A stretch of DNA of 64,000 nucleotides, taken from Lepidurus packardi. Taxonomy: Eukaryota; Arthropoda; Branchiopoda; Notostraca; Triopsidae. Position 1 is the first letter of the stretch. Each line of letters starts with the position of its first letter. The notes beneath the pieces were generated by a model. That model was not told the DNA's origin, ran no database searches, and worked only from the letters and a program-made list of their open reading frames with translations. Position numbers and translations under genes: made by a program. Positions 14,831 through 27,917 of the stretch are shown in pieces. The stretch spans positions 5,166,565 to 5,230,564 of the forward strand of contig JAKZAN010000001.1 of NCBI GenBank assembly GCA_023053545.1, given 5' to 3'.

Positions 14831-17800
14831 GCTTAGTGCTTGCCCTTGTTAGGATTCCGTACGTTTTGATTGCAAACCCCAGAAAATTCCTATTAATTAC
14901 AATTTGGAAAGATAAAAACACTGGCGACACAGTTTTGTCGACGCAAAAAGTACCTCTCCATTGCATACATTCTGACTCTATAAGAGACGATAAAAAAAGA
15001 CATGTGGCTCTTCAAAAACGGAAGTTGGAAGCTCGAGAGACTAAGATAAGCGAAATCGCCTAGGACAGGAAGAGCCGTTTCCATCTCTATGGTACGGTTA
15101 ACGCGTTAACGACCTAACTTATTCCGAAGTATGCAAGCTGGAAGACACTGATGTCCTCGTTGTTAGGGCTAAAAAGGTTAGGCAAAGGTTATCCTTGCCA
15201 AAACAGATTTTGGTGCTGTTGAGACGAAATTACAAAGAAACATTGTAAACATGGGACATTCGAGAAGGAACATTAATGCAGATGCCCCCAAAATACTACT
15301 TTTGCGCAGACGTAGTTATATTTCGTGGGGAAATGATTAATGTGGCCTAAGCCTCAAAAAATGGTCATCTGACGTTTTGTTATTTAGTGGTATTTACAAA
15401 GAGGGAAAAATATTAAAGCGTTTGAGATTTCATAATCTCCTCCAATTACGCGTGGCGAGTGGCCGCGACAGGCACCGCAAGGAAAGAACGCGTTTACAAG
15501 TGTGGAATGAAACCCGATCATCCAATCCTTACACGTAACACAACCGTTTTGAATTTCTGACTGACAAGTCCCACTAACACTTCCAACTCTATTGCAATAA
15601 TACTACGATCCTTGGAGCTTGACTGAATCAAAAGGTGTCAAAATGAGAAGAAAAAGGGGTTAGGGAGGTCATGTCAAGAGCTTGTAGAATTCTTTCTGGA
15701 AATGTTCACAATTTGAGGGGTGTAGAATACTTACTTCGTGTGCGAATAATGCCGTAACAAAGTGTCGGTCTAGAGTGATCCATAGTCACTTGGCCCTTGA
15801 CCTCTCTCAACCACCATCACCGAGTTCACACTTGAATGTGTACGGAACCTTCTGTGCCGAAGCTCTATTTAACGCTTTTCGGGAGCTTTTAGACATCTTT
15901 TAACTGTGCCATGGCGCTCGATTTAAGGACTTTAAACCCCGCCTTTGTCCGGCATCCGAGTCACGTTGACCTGGTTTGAACCGACCCCCCTCCTCATCGA
16001 ACCATTGAGGTGACCTCACTTAAGGCCATGTGGGCGCCGTGCCTTTCCAGAACGTAGTTCAGCGACCCGTTTCCTCAAGTGGTATTTCCCAACGGTTTCA
16101 TACTTTACAGAGGGATTTTACCTTAGTTCTCCTTTAAGCCCTTATGAAAAAAAGTTCAAAGACCCGGGCGACCTGGCGTGACCCCGGATCAAATGACCTT
16201 TTCAGAAGTGGGAAAGGGAAAAAAGAGGTCAATGCGCAGAACCAGATGGAAGCGCACGCGAATTGTTCAAAGTTTTGAAATGCAAGAGAAAGGGGAGAAT
16301 GTGCACTGTTATGAGACTGTACGGGACTCGGAGAGTTGTGACTTAGCAGTTTCTGTGCGACCTCATAAGCTTTCTTTAACCTTGAGAGGTCATGATAAAG
16401 CTTTGTTCCATAACGGCTAACGGGACAACATGGCGTCTATTTGGTTTGTAAGGAAGGGCAGTTTAGATAAGGAAGTTGAAACCATGAACCGGGGGTTTAT
16501 GGCATTTGTTGACCTTGTCTAACCTCGAGTGGGGAAGCAGGTTCATATGGTTCAGAGGCGCCGTTATGTAGCGCTTAGTAACGGGAATTTTCGTTGTTTA
16601 TTTCATACGCGGCTCATGGTTACCCAAATCTTTTTTCGATAATAGATACGCATTTAATATACAGATAAATTCATTATTCTGGGGTACAAACAAGGCAATA
16701 ACCGAACGGTTACAACAAGGGTCAAGACGCTGAATATGGATCGCAAGGGTCACTTGACTCATGGTTTTTCTGCCGTTTGAAAGGATTGTAAACTTGCGAA
16801 GCCTGTTTGGGATGTTAAGTTCGCAGAACAGAGCTCACGTACACATTGACCTAGCTATTTTCTCTGTCTGATTTCATAAAGTGCTGCTTCTATTGGTTTC
16901 TTTTTCTTTGAGGTTCCGGCTCAAACAACGGATTAGAAAATATTTGGAAAATTTTCGGAATATTTCAAAGTTTACTGAATCCGTTACGGTAGATGAAGTC
17001 AGCTGTGGAGTACTTTTATCAAGTACATTGCTCGAGAACTTTTCAGTAATTATATAATAAACCTTCATGAATATATCCATATTATTATATACCTGTATTA
17101 TTTCTATACTTTCTTAGTCGTAGTGCTTTACCATGTCATTTGAAATTTTAGTAAATTCACTTGTGACGTGACTTAATAAGCTTTAGTATCACTTTCTGTA
17201 GCGTTATTTTAGCGTTTTAAAGAACTTGTTGGGAATTAAATATCCTTGTATTGACAGAAAACGTAGTTTTAGGGGAATTGAATGGCTTAGCTGACGTCTT
17301 TCGTCAGTTACACTTACCACGTCACAAGTAAACCACAAAATTGGGTTCCCACTGGTCGAGCAACTGTTGTTTAAGACCAGAAAATGAGAAGAACCACCCA
17401 TTGAATTGAAGTCCTGCGCCTTTTTTTATTTTTAGTAATTTCGCTATGCAGTGGTGAAGTCTTATTTGTTACTATGGATGGAAGGTCCTCTTTTCGGTTA
17501 TGGGGTTGTGAGTAAGACGTAGCAAACGTTCGGAAGTTGGCTGTAACCGGACTATTAGCTTCTTGCGCATATTTGAGGGCAATAAAGAATTTTACGAAAG
17601 GCACAAGAAACGCTAGTCTTTGATCTTTCATTGGAAATCCCGTTTAGACAGGTTGCATAAAGGAATTTGAAGGAAACCGAAGCGCTATGGGAATATTTGA
17701 TTCAATATATTCAATGTTTCTTTTCATAAATGCGTATGGTGTCCTTGGGGATGAATTGAAGGCGAAGGAACGTGAGAAGGCATTGTTAACGAAGCACGCT

Positions 17801-17998
17801 CCATAGCTCGTGCAAGCTGAACTTGGAGCGAGCCAAAAAGTCTACAGACGGGCCAAAATGGAGAGGATAGACGAGAGACCGTTAAGAGACCTGCGTCATT
17901 CCTTTGCTAGGGATATAATCGTGAAGGGCCCTTGTTTCGTATCTTACTTTAAAGCGTTTTCTTCCTGATTAAAACGAAAAATGAGATAGCAAACCAAG
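14831..17998. other. Gene-poor interval of about 3.2 kb
   Basis: No recognisable coding exon, RNA gene or transposon was found. Open frames (for example 16178-16420) lack family motifs and have no linked exons. The last part before 17999 probably holds the promoter of the N-acetyltransferase-like gene. Confidence 0.45.
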
Positions 17999-19108
17999 AT
18001 GGCGACGTTGACTCGACAGCAAGCTTTGGCTTTTGTGGAAGACAAACTTCGTATCCCCGATATTGAAGTTAAGTTGGATCAAGATGCCTTGGCCGCCTTA
18101 AATGCAATCATCCGAGCTTTCCAGCGTGAATTACCTTTCCAGGTAACACAAAATAATTTTAGTTGGCAATGAATGCCATTTTATCATTTGAATCCCCCCA
18201 AAAAAGAACTCACGTTGCTTCCTACCTATTCCTAATTGTGCCTTGTTCGATATTTTTAGAACTTGTCGATGTTGACTCAGCCGAGACATGTACCCACGTT
18301 GGAGGAAATCATAGCAGACGGTCTGGAATGTAAAGGCGGTGTATGTATGAGCGTGGCCGTCTTTTTATGCGTTTTATTGCTCGCACTGGATTACAATTGC
18401 CATCTTGTCGCGGGCACCTACTCGGCGACCCCTGAAAACCCCGATACTCACGTGATGGTCGTAATACGCGATTTGGATGATAATTACGAAGAAAGCTTAC
18501 ATCTGGCAGACGTCGCGTGTGGCTATCCCACCTTCCAAGCCATCCCTTTGCACAAATTGCCGCAAAAGTATAACTTTTCAGGCTTGGAGATCAAGTACGT
18601 CTTTTCAAATGGAAGGTATCGTCGTTTGCAACGCAGTGGCGATGAACCACCTCAGGATGAAGTAAGTTAAGATCCCAGATTTAATTAGTGTGCTTATTTT
18701 GTTGAAATGAAGCTCAAGCTAAATGCAATGATTTGTTTTTCAAACATATAGCCGTCAGTAATGGTGGATGATTGGCGCCAGGTTTTCGACTTTACCGCTG
18801 AACCAAGGACGTTTGAATTCTTTGTGCAGCCCATGGAACGCATCTATTGTTTGGCAAATGGCTTTCTAAGTGAAATTAAAGCAGTACGATTCCCTGAAAA
18901 GGGTCATGCAATGGTGGCTTGCTCGGTGATAAACGACAAAGCCAGAATTTTAGAAGTGGAGGATCACATTTCCGCCGAACATCAACTGGTTCTCAAGAAA
19001 GAAACCGTTACGAAAGACAAATTGTTGAATTACTTAATACGCAATTTCCCTATGGTTAAACATTCTGTAGTCCACCAAGCAATCGAGAAAATTATGGGAC
19101 AGTCGTAA
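17999..19108 (+). CDS. Arylamine N-acetyltransferase (NAT) family enzyme
   Basis: Cytosolic enzyme family that transfers acetyl from acetyl-CoA to arylamines or hydrazines through a Cys-His-Asp triad. Three exons join in frame: 17999-18142, 18260-18661, 18752-19108, giving 300 residues, the normal family length. The family landmarks are in order: PFQNLSML (usual PFENL), KGGVC with the nucleophile Cys77 (usual RGGxC), DTHVMVVI with His112, and LADVACGYPTFQAIPL with Asp132. The Arg of RGGxC is Lys here. The first intron falls exactly between PFQ and NL. This is the NAT1/NAT2-type fold, not the unrelated insect arylalkylamine (GNAT) acetyltransferases. No linked pathway gene is seen nearby. Native substrate unknown; enzymatic activity is inferred from the intact triad. 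Confidence 0.85.
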
Positions 19109-19343
19109 AGCAGAACACTATATGCAAAAAATCAAGATAACTGGAAATTTTATAATATAAGTGTAATAAGTGTATTCAATAGAATTAAAAAGAAAATATC
19201 TATGAACTTTGATACAGTGAGCAGGAATAGGAAACCAGTATCACAAGTTTGATTTGGTTAAAAAGTAAAACCTAAGCGGACTAAATTTTTTATCAGAACG
19301 TGGGTTTTACAAGGTTTTTTGAATGGTTTGGATATGATCAGGG

Positions 19344-20814
19344 CTAAAGAAGGGTTTTCCTACTTAAAACACCAAATTGGGAGTGACTACTATACTTAAT
19401 GTACGCTGCAGCACCCTTGCGTTCTCTGGCGGCTTTTAGTAGGTGTTGAAGCATAAACTTCATTGTGGGCTTTATGCTGTCGAATGGGTACTCTGCGCGA
19501 TACGTACAGGCATAGGTCCATTCAAATTGACCCGTAAGCAATTTTGCTAAATATAGAGCTGCTGCTGCTTGCAAAGAACTACTAACCCCACAGCTTCGGA
19601 TAGAAGGCTGTATGACGTCTAGGAGGCAATTGCATGTGTGCACAAACTAAAATAGACACAAAGTTAATACGTTAGGAAGGAAATAAGAAGTATGGCTTGC
19701 CTCATCTGGTACTTCCGGGAAGACCTGAAGGCAGTGCCGTAGGAAAAGTAGAAGATGGGCGAGGGAAGTTAAATGAAGATCTCGATGGCTCAAGATTTGT
19801 TGTTCCATGAGCAAAATATCACTAGCGGTATATGCACCGGTGCTTAAAGTTGACAAGCGGTAGACGTTCAAGATGACATTATCCTCGAACTTGACGGCAA
19901 TCCAAAGACACGTAGCACCCAGAAGTTGTAGTTTTGTAGGGGTGATCCGATGTATTAACAGGTACCGGTCCAGGATCTTGATGGACAGGCAATAAGTATC
20001 GGATACTGTTCCCCTAAAATGGGCCTAGAAGACTAGAGTGTCTTTACTTAATTTCTAAGTGTGTATTATTATTTTTGGGGGAAAGGTGAAGTATTTACCT
20101 GTACTTGCAGTAGCCATTCAGCGACGATAGAGCGCATCTTTGGTGTTATGCCGGAAGTAGAGAGGTAAACGGCATCCTTCTCTTTCATCCACAGATACCG
20201 CCTAACGTCCTATAATAGTTAACTGAAGTGGGAATTGAATTTTTTTCAAGGTTAAATAATATTACTTCAGCATAAAATGAAGTTCCAGTACCGTCTTGGT
20301 TGTAAATACAGAGCGGTGGAGGTGAGGCATCAGCGTGGGCAATCACGATATTGGGCAGAAGAGATGGCTGGCGGCTCTGATTCCAGGCCTTACTTACTGA
20401 GCCTCGGGATCTTGCTGACCAGACGCGGCGTGGCTTTAACCTCGCAAGAGCGGTGGCGAATTGGTGGAACGGCTTCTAATAGGGCTGCTGGGGATTTGGA
20501 ACGTCGCTTACTGCTTGGGACCCCCTTGCGCCTTGTTTTGCGCCCTTTCCTCATCTATGGTGTCAAACGTTAGTGAAAGCATACAATGAATCTTCACAAG
20601 ACTTACGGATGCAGGGGTTTTGATACGGTTTTTTGCAAATACGGGAACCGGCTTCAAGTGAAAGTTATCATTGTTTTGAGCTTGAGAGGTTGATGGAGGA
20701 GGAGCTAGACGCACAGGGTAATTAAGGTCCGCTAGCGGTCGGCGAAGCTAGTCATAATGATTATTAAAACGGGATCGAACCAACGAAGAAAAAACCTACC
20801 TTCTCGCTCGCCAT
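19344..20814 (-). CDS. Mitotic (A/B-type) cyclin, divergent
   Basis: Regulatory partner of a cyclin-dependent kinase at G2/M. Seven exons join in frame: 20814-20800, 20747-20607, 20554-20441, 20388-20266, 20209-20099, 20024-19701, 19646-19344, giving 376 residues. The start is a five-codon exon (MASEK). The N-terminus has RRPLADLN, resembling a destruction box (RxxL...N) but one residue shorter than the classic form, then a basic stretch RKGRKTRRKG. The first cyclin box begins YAEDVRRYLW, with MRSIVAEWLLQVQ and LQLLGATCLWIAVKFED; the second box includes SSLQAAAALYLAK and ends AAAYIKYSS. Order and spacing fit A/B cyclins, with B slightly favoured. The final intron (19700-19647) has a GC donor. 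The 52-base intron 20440-20389 is chosen to keep frame and is the least certain junction. Confidence 0.8.
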
Positions 20815-21397
20815 TCTTCACATATAACACTTTGTTGTCGGTTACAGTACAGTTTATAACCAACTATCATGACTGGTATTTTTGTCTAGCCTTTTATACG
20901 AGTCTGTGTTTATGTTATGTGAAACCTGTGAAACTGTGTTCTTGTACTTGAAACCTGTTTCTTGGGTTACGGTACGTGTTTAACATTTGAACCGATTTTC
21001 TGGAGTGGTGAACACGAGTATAAAAGCGAAACTGCATCACCTATCAATACTCTAAAAGTAACGTAAAGCCTGTTTTGCTATTTATGCCCAACGAAAAAGC
21101 CCTTTCTCGTGAAAAAAATTCCGCATCAACTGTGAGGAAAGTAGTTCGAATTTTCCCGCGCAAGTTTAAAAACTTACTTCCCAGATGGCGAAAGCATGCA
21201 AGGAAGGAACAAAACGTTGAAATAAATTCCAAACGCATGCGTCGAGTTGTATCCCGTATTTTCTAGACGTTTCCCTGGCGCTTCATAAGTAACGCAAGTA
21301 TAGGGGAGAACGTACGAAATTTCCAGAACAAACAACTTTTCGCAAGTGAATACAGATTATAAATTCTACCTCTTGCGTTATAAACCTGCGAGTTTCG
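20815..21397. promoter_or_regulatory. Divergent promoter between cyclin and Hop
   Basis: About 580 bases between the two divergent start codons, with no recognisable gene. It probably serves as shared promoter. No certain core elements are identified. Confidence 0.4.
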
Positions 21398-23716
21398 ATG
21401 GCAGATACAGCAAAAGTAAGTGCGCTTATCTGCATTTATTTGCAGGCCATGTGAGGCGTTTTGTGTGTCAATCATTGCCATGCTGCTGGGTTCAGATATC
21501 TTCATATGATAAGCTCATGTGTTTAGGCTTCGGCTCTGAAAGATCAAGGAAATGCGGCTTTACAAGCGGGGAATTACAACCAAGCCATCGAATTGTACAC
21601 ACAAGCCCTGACGTTTGACCTCAACAACCACGTACTGTACAGCAACCGATCAGCTGCCTATGCTAAAGCTCAAGATTATAGCAAAGCGCTCGAAGACGCA
21701 GAGAAAACCATTTCCATCAAACCTGATTGGGGAAAGGTAGTGTTTTTAATTATCTTTTTGTATCAGATGACAGTGTTGTTTTCTAGGGTTATTCAAGAAA
21801 AGGGGCTGCCTTGGCTTATTTGAAAAAATATGAAGATGCTGCAGAAGCTTACGAAGAAGGTTTAAGATACGACCCCACCAATGAGCAGTTAAAAGAAGGT
21901 TTGGAGGATATACGTGCCAAGGTGGGAGGCACAAAATTCTCCAACCCTTTCGCTGGCCCAGATGTTTTCGCCAAGCTTCAGAATGACCCCCGTACCAAGT
22001 CTATGCTGAATGATCCGACCTATGTAACCCTCGTCGAAGACTTGCAATCGAATCCAGGGTCAATGGCGTAAGAAGGAATCAGTTAACCTGATTGTTTGGA
22101 AAATTTTAAATGTGTTTTTGTCTTTTTAGCATGAAGCTCAGTGATCCTCGAGTTCTTACCACGCTGAGCGTGTTGTTAGGCTTGGATTTGGAGTCAGCAA
22201 CCACTGAGCCTATGGATACGGAACCTACACCTGCCCCTCCTCCTAAGCCTAAACTTGATCCCAAACAAGCTGAAGCAGAGGCGAAAAAACGCGAAGCTGA
22301 AAAGGTCTTTCAAGCTTTACCTGCAGAAAAAAAACGGGTAAATTGGACTAATTAATCGTTTTGTAGAAATCTTAGACATTTCTAATTCATTTGCGAATGT
22401 TTGTAGGCTGTCAGAGCAAAGGAAGCTGGTAATGAAGCCTATAAGAAGAAGGACTTTGAATCCGCAATAGAGCATTATAAGAAGGCTATTGAATTAGATC
22501 CATCTGATATGGCTTACCTAACAAATATTGCCGGTATGATGTTATACTAAAGTAAATTCTGATTCAGGTGTTTTTTTCATTTCAGCTGTATATTTTGAGC
22601 AGAAGGAATATGAGAAGTGTATTGAGCAGTGTAATAAGGCTATTGAGATTGGAAGAGAAAACCGAGCGGATTTCAAGCTAATAGCACGCGCTTATACCCG
22701 TATTGGCAATTGTTGTAGGAAAATGAAGGTGAAAGTAGTATTGTTACTTAATTGGGCTCTTTCGTTTAGCGATTTTTTTAATTATTTTTTTTCAACAGGA
22801 TTACAATAACGCAAAGACATTCTACGAGAAGGCCCTTTCTGAACATCGCACACCGGAAACGAAAACACTGTTATCCGAAGTAGAGACTTTATTCAAGGAG
22901 GAAATTAGAAAGTCTTATATCAACCCTGAGCTCGCAGAACAAGAAAAGGAGAAGGGCAATGAGTTTTTCAGGCTGAGTATGCAGTTCTTTGCGTTTACAC
23001 CCAGTTTTTTTAGTTGCTCTTTTTTTATTAGGCAAGTTTGCCGATGCTTTGAAATGCTATAGCGAAGCTGTAAAACGTAATCCTAACGACGCAAAACTGT
23101 ACAGTAACCGAGCAGCGTGTTATACCAAACTGGGAGCCTTCGACTTGGGGTTGAAGGATTGCGAGAAATGTTTAGAATTAGAACCTGACTTTGGTAAGAA
23201 AATAAAATAAAAAAATAGTATTCCTGTTAATTTTTGTCTCGTTACAGTTAAAGGATGGATCCGCAAAGGAAAGATCTTACAAGGTATGCAACAACATAGC
23301 AAGGCGTTGACGGCGTACCAGAAAGCTATGGAATTGGACCCTAATGCCTCAGTAAGAAAATTGAAGCGTTTTGGAAATAAAATGTTTTTTAACGGTCGGG
23401 ATGTTTATGTAGGAAGCCATTGAAGGGTATAAGTCTTGCATGATGGCTACCAACTCTAATCCTGAAGAAGTGCGCAAGAAAGCTATGAATGACCCTGAAG
23501 TTCAAGCCATCTTAAGGGATCCGGCCATGAGGTTAATCCTAGAGCAGATGCAGAACGATCCCAGAGCTTTGCAAGAGTAAGTACCTTTTTGTTCCTCATT
23601 TATCTTGATATAAGGTTATAATTATGGATTCCTTCTTCTGTAGTCACTTGAAAAACCCGGAAGTTGCAGCGAAAATCCAGAAGTTGATTGAAAGCGGTCT
23701 AATTGCCATCCATTAA
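21398..23716 (+). CDS. Hop: Hsp70/Hsp90 organising protein (Hop, STIP1)
   Basis: Cytosolic co-chaperone that bridges Hsp70 and Hsp90 so that client proteins pass between them. Eleven exons join in frame: 21398-21415, 21527-21736, 21787-22067, 22130-22337, 22407-22533, 22586-22728, 22799-22976, 23032-23193, 23248-23351, 23413-23576, 23644-23716, giving 555 residues (vertebrate protein 543). The full domain set is present: TPR1 (about 4-117, starts [20 protein letters not shown]), DP1 with [19 protein letters not shown], a Pro/Glu linker, TPR2A (about 240-350), TPR2B with [17 protein letters not shown], and DP2 with [20 protein letters not shown], ending in a short tail. The six-codon first exon MADTAK is absent from any long open frame. 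An AATAAA lies at 23839. The mitotic cyclin diverges upstream. Confidence 0.95.
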
Positions 23717-23838
23717 ATGCTTCTTTTTGCATTATCGAGTGACTGCGCTATTTTGCTACTTCTATTTTTTTGCTGCATCATGTATTCGTATGCTTGGTTT
23801 AAAGCTCGACCAGTGAACGAAGCTGTGTAGTTAATCAA

Positions 23839-23844
23839 AATAAA
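23839..23844 (+). terminator. Candidate Hop polyadenylation signal
   Basis: AATAAA about 120 bases after the Hop stop codon. Motif only. Confidence 0.5.
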
Positions 23845-24188
23845 TTACAATTGCATTGAAGTCGCAGGCTTTGATAACTTCACATTTGCTATCGATATGC
23901 AAGTGAAGAATCGATTTGATAATTTAGGATTTTAATCATGGCGGTGTGACTGCGTGTGACCTGTTGTTTACTACAGAAAAATCGTGGTAAAAGTAAGCAA
24001 AACTGAACAGATTTCCAATACATAACTATTTTATTGTTCCTAAGTCGATATTTGGAGGTCATGCGTTGTTACTTTCTAGATTTACTGCAACGTAATTCTA
24101 AGCTTATTGTTTGTTTTCCTTTGGTTTTCGTCAGTTCCTGATTATAAGTTCTTACTTTGCATCTTTTTTCTGTAAAGCTTGGGAAACT

Positions 24189-27100
24189 ATGAACGACCGA
24201 CTCGTACGCGCTGAGCGGGCGGTAGAAGAAAATCCGTATAACTTGGAAGCATGGAGTTTCCTTATTCGCGATGCCCAACAGAGAAGGATTGAAGATGTGC
24301 GAAATGTTTACGAACGGCTAGTTACTGCTTTCCCTACATCAGGCCGTTACTGGAAAATCTACATCGAGCAAGAGGTAAGGCGAGCGCGACTAGATGACAC
24401 AAGAATTATAATAAAATGTGAAAAATAAATTATTTACTCATGTTTTAATTATTTTTTCTAGATGAAAGCCAGGAACTATGACAGGGTTGAGAAGGTATGT
24501 TCATCAAGTCTTTACTGTATCTTCATTTTGTACCCAAGTACTGCAGTTTATCTATGGAGGTTAATTCAGTGCAAGTTCGGACTATATAGTACAATGCCCT
24601 ATGCCCTTGGATTTGGTATGGCTTTGAATAAAGGCACCTATACCAAAAACCGCCTTTTGTCTTTGCCATGATTTATTTAAAAATATAAAGCGTATATACC
24701 CATAAAGGCTGCCTAGGAAACAAAAATCAGCAGTTTCACTTTGTCATTTTGGATTCGTTTGTTAATTTTACGGAATTTTGGAACTAGAAAAAAAGATTAC
24801 TGCGTTTTAGATTCTTATTAGAAACGTCCCTTGCATGTTTCTAACCGCCAAATGTAATATTTGAACTTTGGCGTTTTTCGTCTTACTCTTCTTCCAGTTA
24901 TTCCCGCGCTGCTTAATCAAAGTCTTACACATCGACTTGTGGAAACTTTACCTAACTTACATTAAAGAAGGCAAAGCGTCTCTTCCGAACCACAAGTACG
25001 AATAAAACGGCATTTTTTTCTCCCCAAAACAACTCTTGGTCTTACTATACGCATTCCTAGGGAGAAAATGGCTCAAGCTTATGACTTTGCTTTGGATAAG
25101 ATTGGTCTCGACGTCAATTCCTATCCAATTTGGAATGACTATGTCAGTTTCCTTAAAGGAGTAGAAGCTATAGGATCCTACGCCGAAAACCAGAAGATTA
25201 GCGCCATTCGCAAAGTAAAGAACGAGTTTTGGAACTATTTGCCATTAAATTGTTCTCTCGTATAGGTCTATCAACGCGGGGTGGTCACTCCTATTCTAAG
25301 CATTGAACAGTTATGGAAAGATTACTTGTCCTTTGAACAAAGTATCAATCCTATTATCGCCGAGAAGATGTCCTTAGAACGGTCGAGGGATTATATGAAT
25401 GCCCGGCGAGTTGCCAAAGAACTGGAAGCTGTCACTCGAGGAATTAATCGAACTTTGCCCAGCACACCTCCTATGGGCCACCCTGAAGAAGCGCGGCAAG
25501 TGGAACTCTGGAAAAAGTACCTGCATTGGGAAAAGAGCAATCCATTGCACACGGAAGATATGGGCGTGGTCATCAAGCGAGTCATGTTCGCTTACGAGCA
25601 ATGCTTACTATGTTTGGGACACCATCCTGATGTTTGGTACGAAGCTGCTCTCTTTCTTGAACAAAGCGCCAAGGTGTTACAGGAAAAAGGAGTAAGTTTT
25701 AAAGTGTTCAAATTTATTGTAATGACCTCTAATTTCTTTTTCCGTTCAAATTATAGGATGTAACAGGAGCCAAAGCGTGTAATGAGGACGTGGCTGCCAT
25801 GTATGAACGTGCAATTACAGGTCCTTTGAAAAGCAATCAGTTGCTTTACTTTGCCTACGCGGATTATGAGGAAAGTCGACTGAAACACGAGAAAGCAAAC
25901 CAGATCTATAGCAAATTCATTGACCAGCCAGACGTAGATCCTACGCTGGTAATACAAGTGTTCGGTTGTACGAATCCTCTAAAAAAAATTTTTTTTAGGC
26001 GTATGTGCAATACATGCGATTTGCAAGGAGAGCTGAAGGGATCAAAGCGGCCAGGTCAGTTTTTAAGAAAGCGCGGGAAGATTCACGTTCAAGCCATGAA
26101 GTCTATACAGCTGCAGCTTTGATGGAATATATGTGTAGCAAAGACAAGACGATAGCCTTCAAAATTTTTGAATTGGGATTGAAGAAGTTTAGCGATAATG
26201 CGGACTATTTATCTGGCTACGTCGATTATCTGTCTCATCTTAACGGTAAATTAAAACACTTTTTTCCCTTTTCAATTTTATTTTTTATTTTTTTAAAATT
26301 TGTTTTTGTCTCGCAAAAGAGGATAACAACACCAGGGTCTTATTTGAGAGGATACTGACATCAACCACGCTAGCTCCCGAGCATTCATTGTAAGTTAACT
26401 AGTTCTTATAGAAAAAATAATCTTATTCTTTTTTTTTTTTGCGTAGGCAAATTTGGGATAAGTTCTTAGAATTCGAGTCTAGTGTCGGCGATCTGAACAG
26501 CATTGTCAAAGTGGAGAAGAGAAGAGCAGGGGTATTGGAAAAGGTAATAATTATTTTTGCTTTTTATTAAGACTATTTCTGGAATTTATTTTAGTTACAA
26601 GAATTTGAAGGGAAGGAAACCGCCCTGTTGGTTGATCGTTATAAGTTTGGAAATTTGTTCCCTTGTTCTGCTGCGGATCTTAGGTATTTCTCCTTGAATG
26701 TATTAAATTCTAGTGCTATTTATATTTTTTTAAAATCATGTTTCGTTATTATATCATTATTTTTTAAAAATATATTTCTTTATTTTATTTTTTTTCATTA
26801 TATTGGGTTATTTTATAATTTTTTATTTTAATATTATAGAGCGATTGGGTATTACGATATTCAGAAAGCTGGTGATCCAAAAGAACCTGTTGTGGAAGCA
26901 GTGGCTGCTCCCACAGCCACCTTTTTTGCGTCAGATGCTGCTCTACCGAAACCTGATTTTTCGCAAATGGTTCCTTTTAAACCGAAACAGCAATGGGCTC
27001 CAGGCGAACATTCTGTTCCGGGTTAGTATTTTAAACATTCGCGTTGAAATGATTTAAAGTTTTATTTTTTTTTATTTTTAGGTGGTATGTTTCCAATGCC

Positions 27101-27431
27101 TCCTGCTACCAGTCATCTTTGTAGTATTTTACCTCCGCCGGATCACTTTCAAGGACCGTTTGTTCGCGTAGATGACCTGTTGGATCTGTTCATATGCCTA
27201 ACATTGCCAGACACAGCCGTGGGACAACCGTTCTCTGAAAACGGTGAAGGTTTGTCACTTTTCGATCAGGTGCGATCGGTTCAGTGGGGTCAAGGTGAAG
27301 GCGGGGATGGAAAGAGGAAGAAACGGACTGCTGCCATGGCTGTTCACGAAGAATCCGATGACGAGGATTCTCAGTCTGGACCCCCTGCGAAAGACATTTA
27401 TCGCCAGCGACAGCAGAAAAGAGTGAAGTGA
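24189..27431 (+). CDS. su(f): Cleavage stimulation factor subunit 3 (CstF77, suppressor of forked)
   Basis: Scaffold of the CstF complex in mRNA 3' end cleavage and polyadenylation. Twelve exons join in frame: 24189-24374, 24462-24494, 24898-24995, 25061-25214, 25266-25691, 25757-25948, 25999-26245, 26320-26389, 26447-26543, 26595-26683, 26840-27021, 27082-27431, giving 707 residues (human 717). The first about 540 residues are HAT (half-a-TPR) repeats, with [53 protein letters not shown] and [18 protein letters not shown] matching the family almost word for word. The C-terminus is the Pro-rich 'monkeytail' region that binds CstF64/CstF50, with [17 protein letters not shown]. The 33-base second exon ([11 protein letters not shown]) is tiny but essential. 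The protein may start at the ATG given or a little upstream, where no in-frame ATG is obvious. Confidence 0.94.
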
Positions 27432-27917
27432 AAATCTGAAGTAGAGGCTTTTTTGTTAACATGTTTTATAAGCATAACGACACAAATGTTTCATTACCTA
27501 TAAGAGCGATGGTTTTGTTGTCTAAGCGTACTGAAGACCAATACACTAGATGTGATCAATGAACCTTCAAACTTACTTTCTTTCAAACTCTTTAATTTCT
27601 AAGTTAATTTTCATTTTTAAACTTTTCCATTTTAGACTCTGGTTTTTAACCCACAGTTTTAGAGTAAAACTTTTAGTGAAACCAATTTTCAGTTTGCTGT
27701 ATGTCATGGATTTACATGCCAACGTACAAAGAGTAATTCAAACATACTATCGCATTAGTATCACAAATTAAGGCAAATTTTGGAATTTTTGTTTATATTT
27801 ATAGTTACGGTACGTGAATTCCTGGGTTATCATGGTTCGAAGCGATTTGAATGGTGAAACTAGTTTTAAACGGAAGAAGACAGATCACCGATTACACTCA
27901 TTAACGTCCAGTGCCAT
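27432..27917. other. Convergent 3' ends of su(f) and SMC6
   Basis: About 490 AT-rich bases between facing stop codons. No gene is recognised; probably both 3' UTRs. Confidence 0.5.

Noticed and set aside
16178-16420. Plus-strand ORF of 80 residues rich in Arg and Lys
   Set aside because: Short, no family similarity, no splice-linked exons; expected by chance in a 3 kb gap.
20277-20573. Plus-strand ORF of 98 residues
   Set aside because: Antisense to cyclin exons 3 and 4, which fit a spliced cyclin frame.
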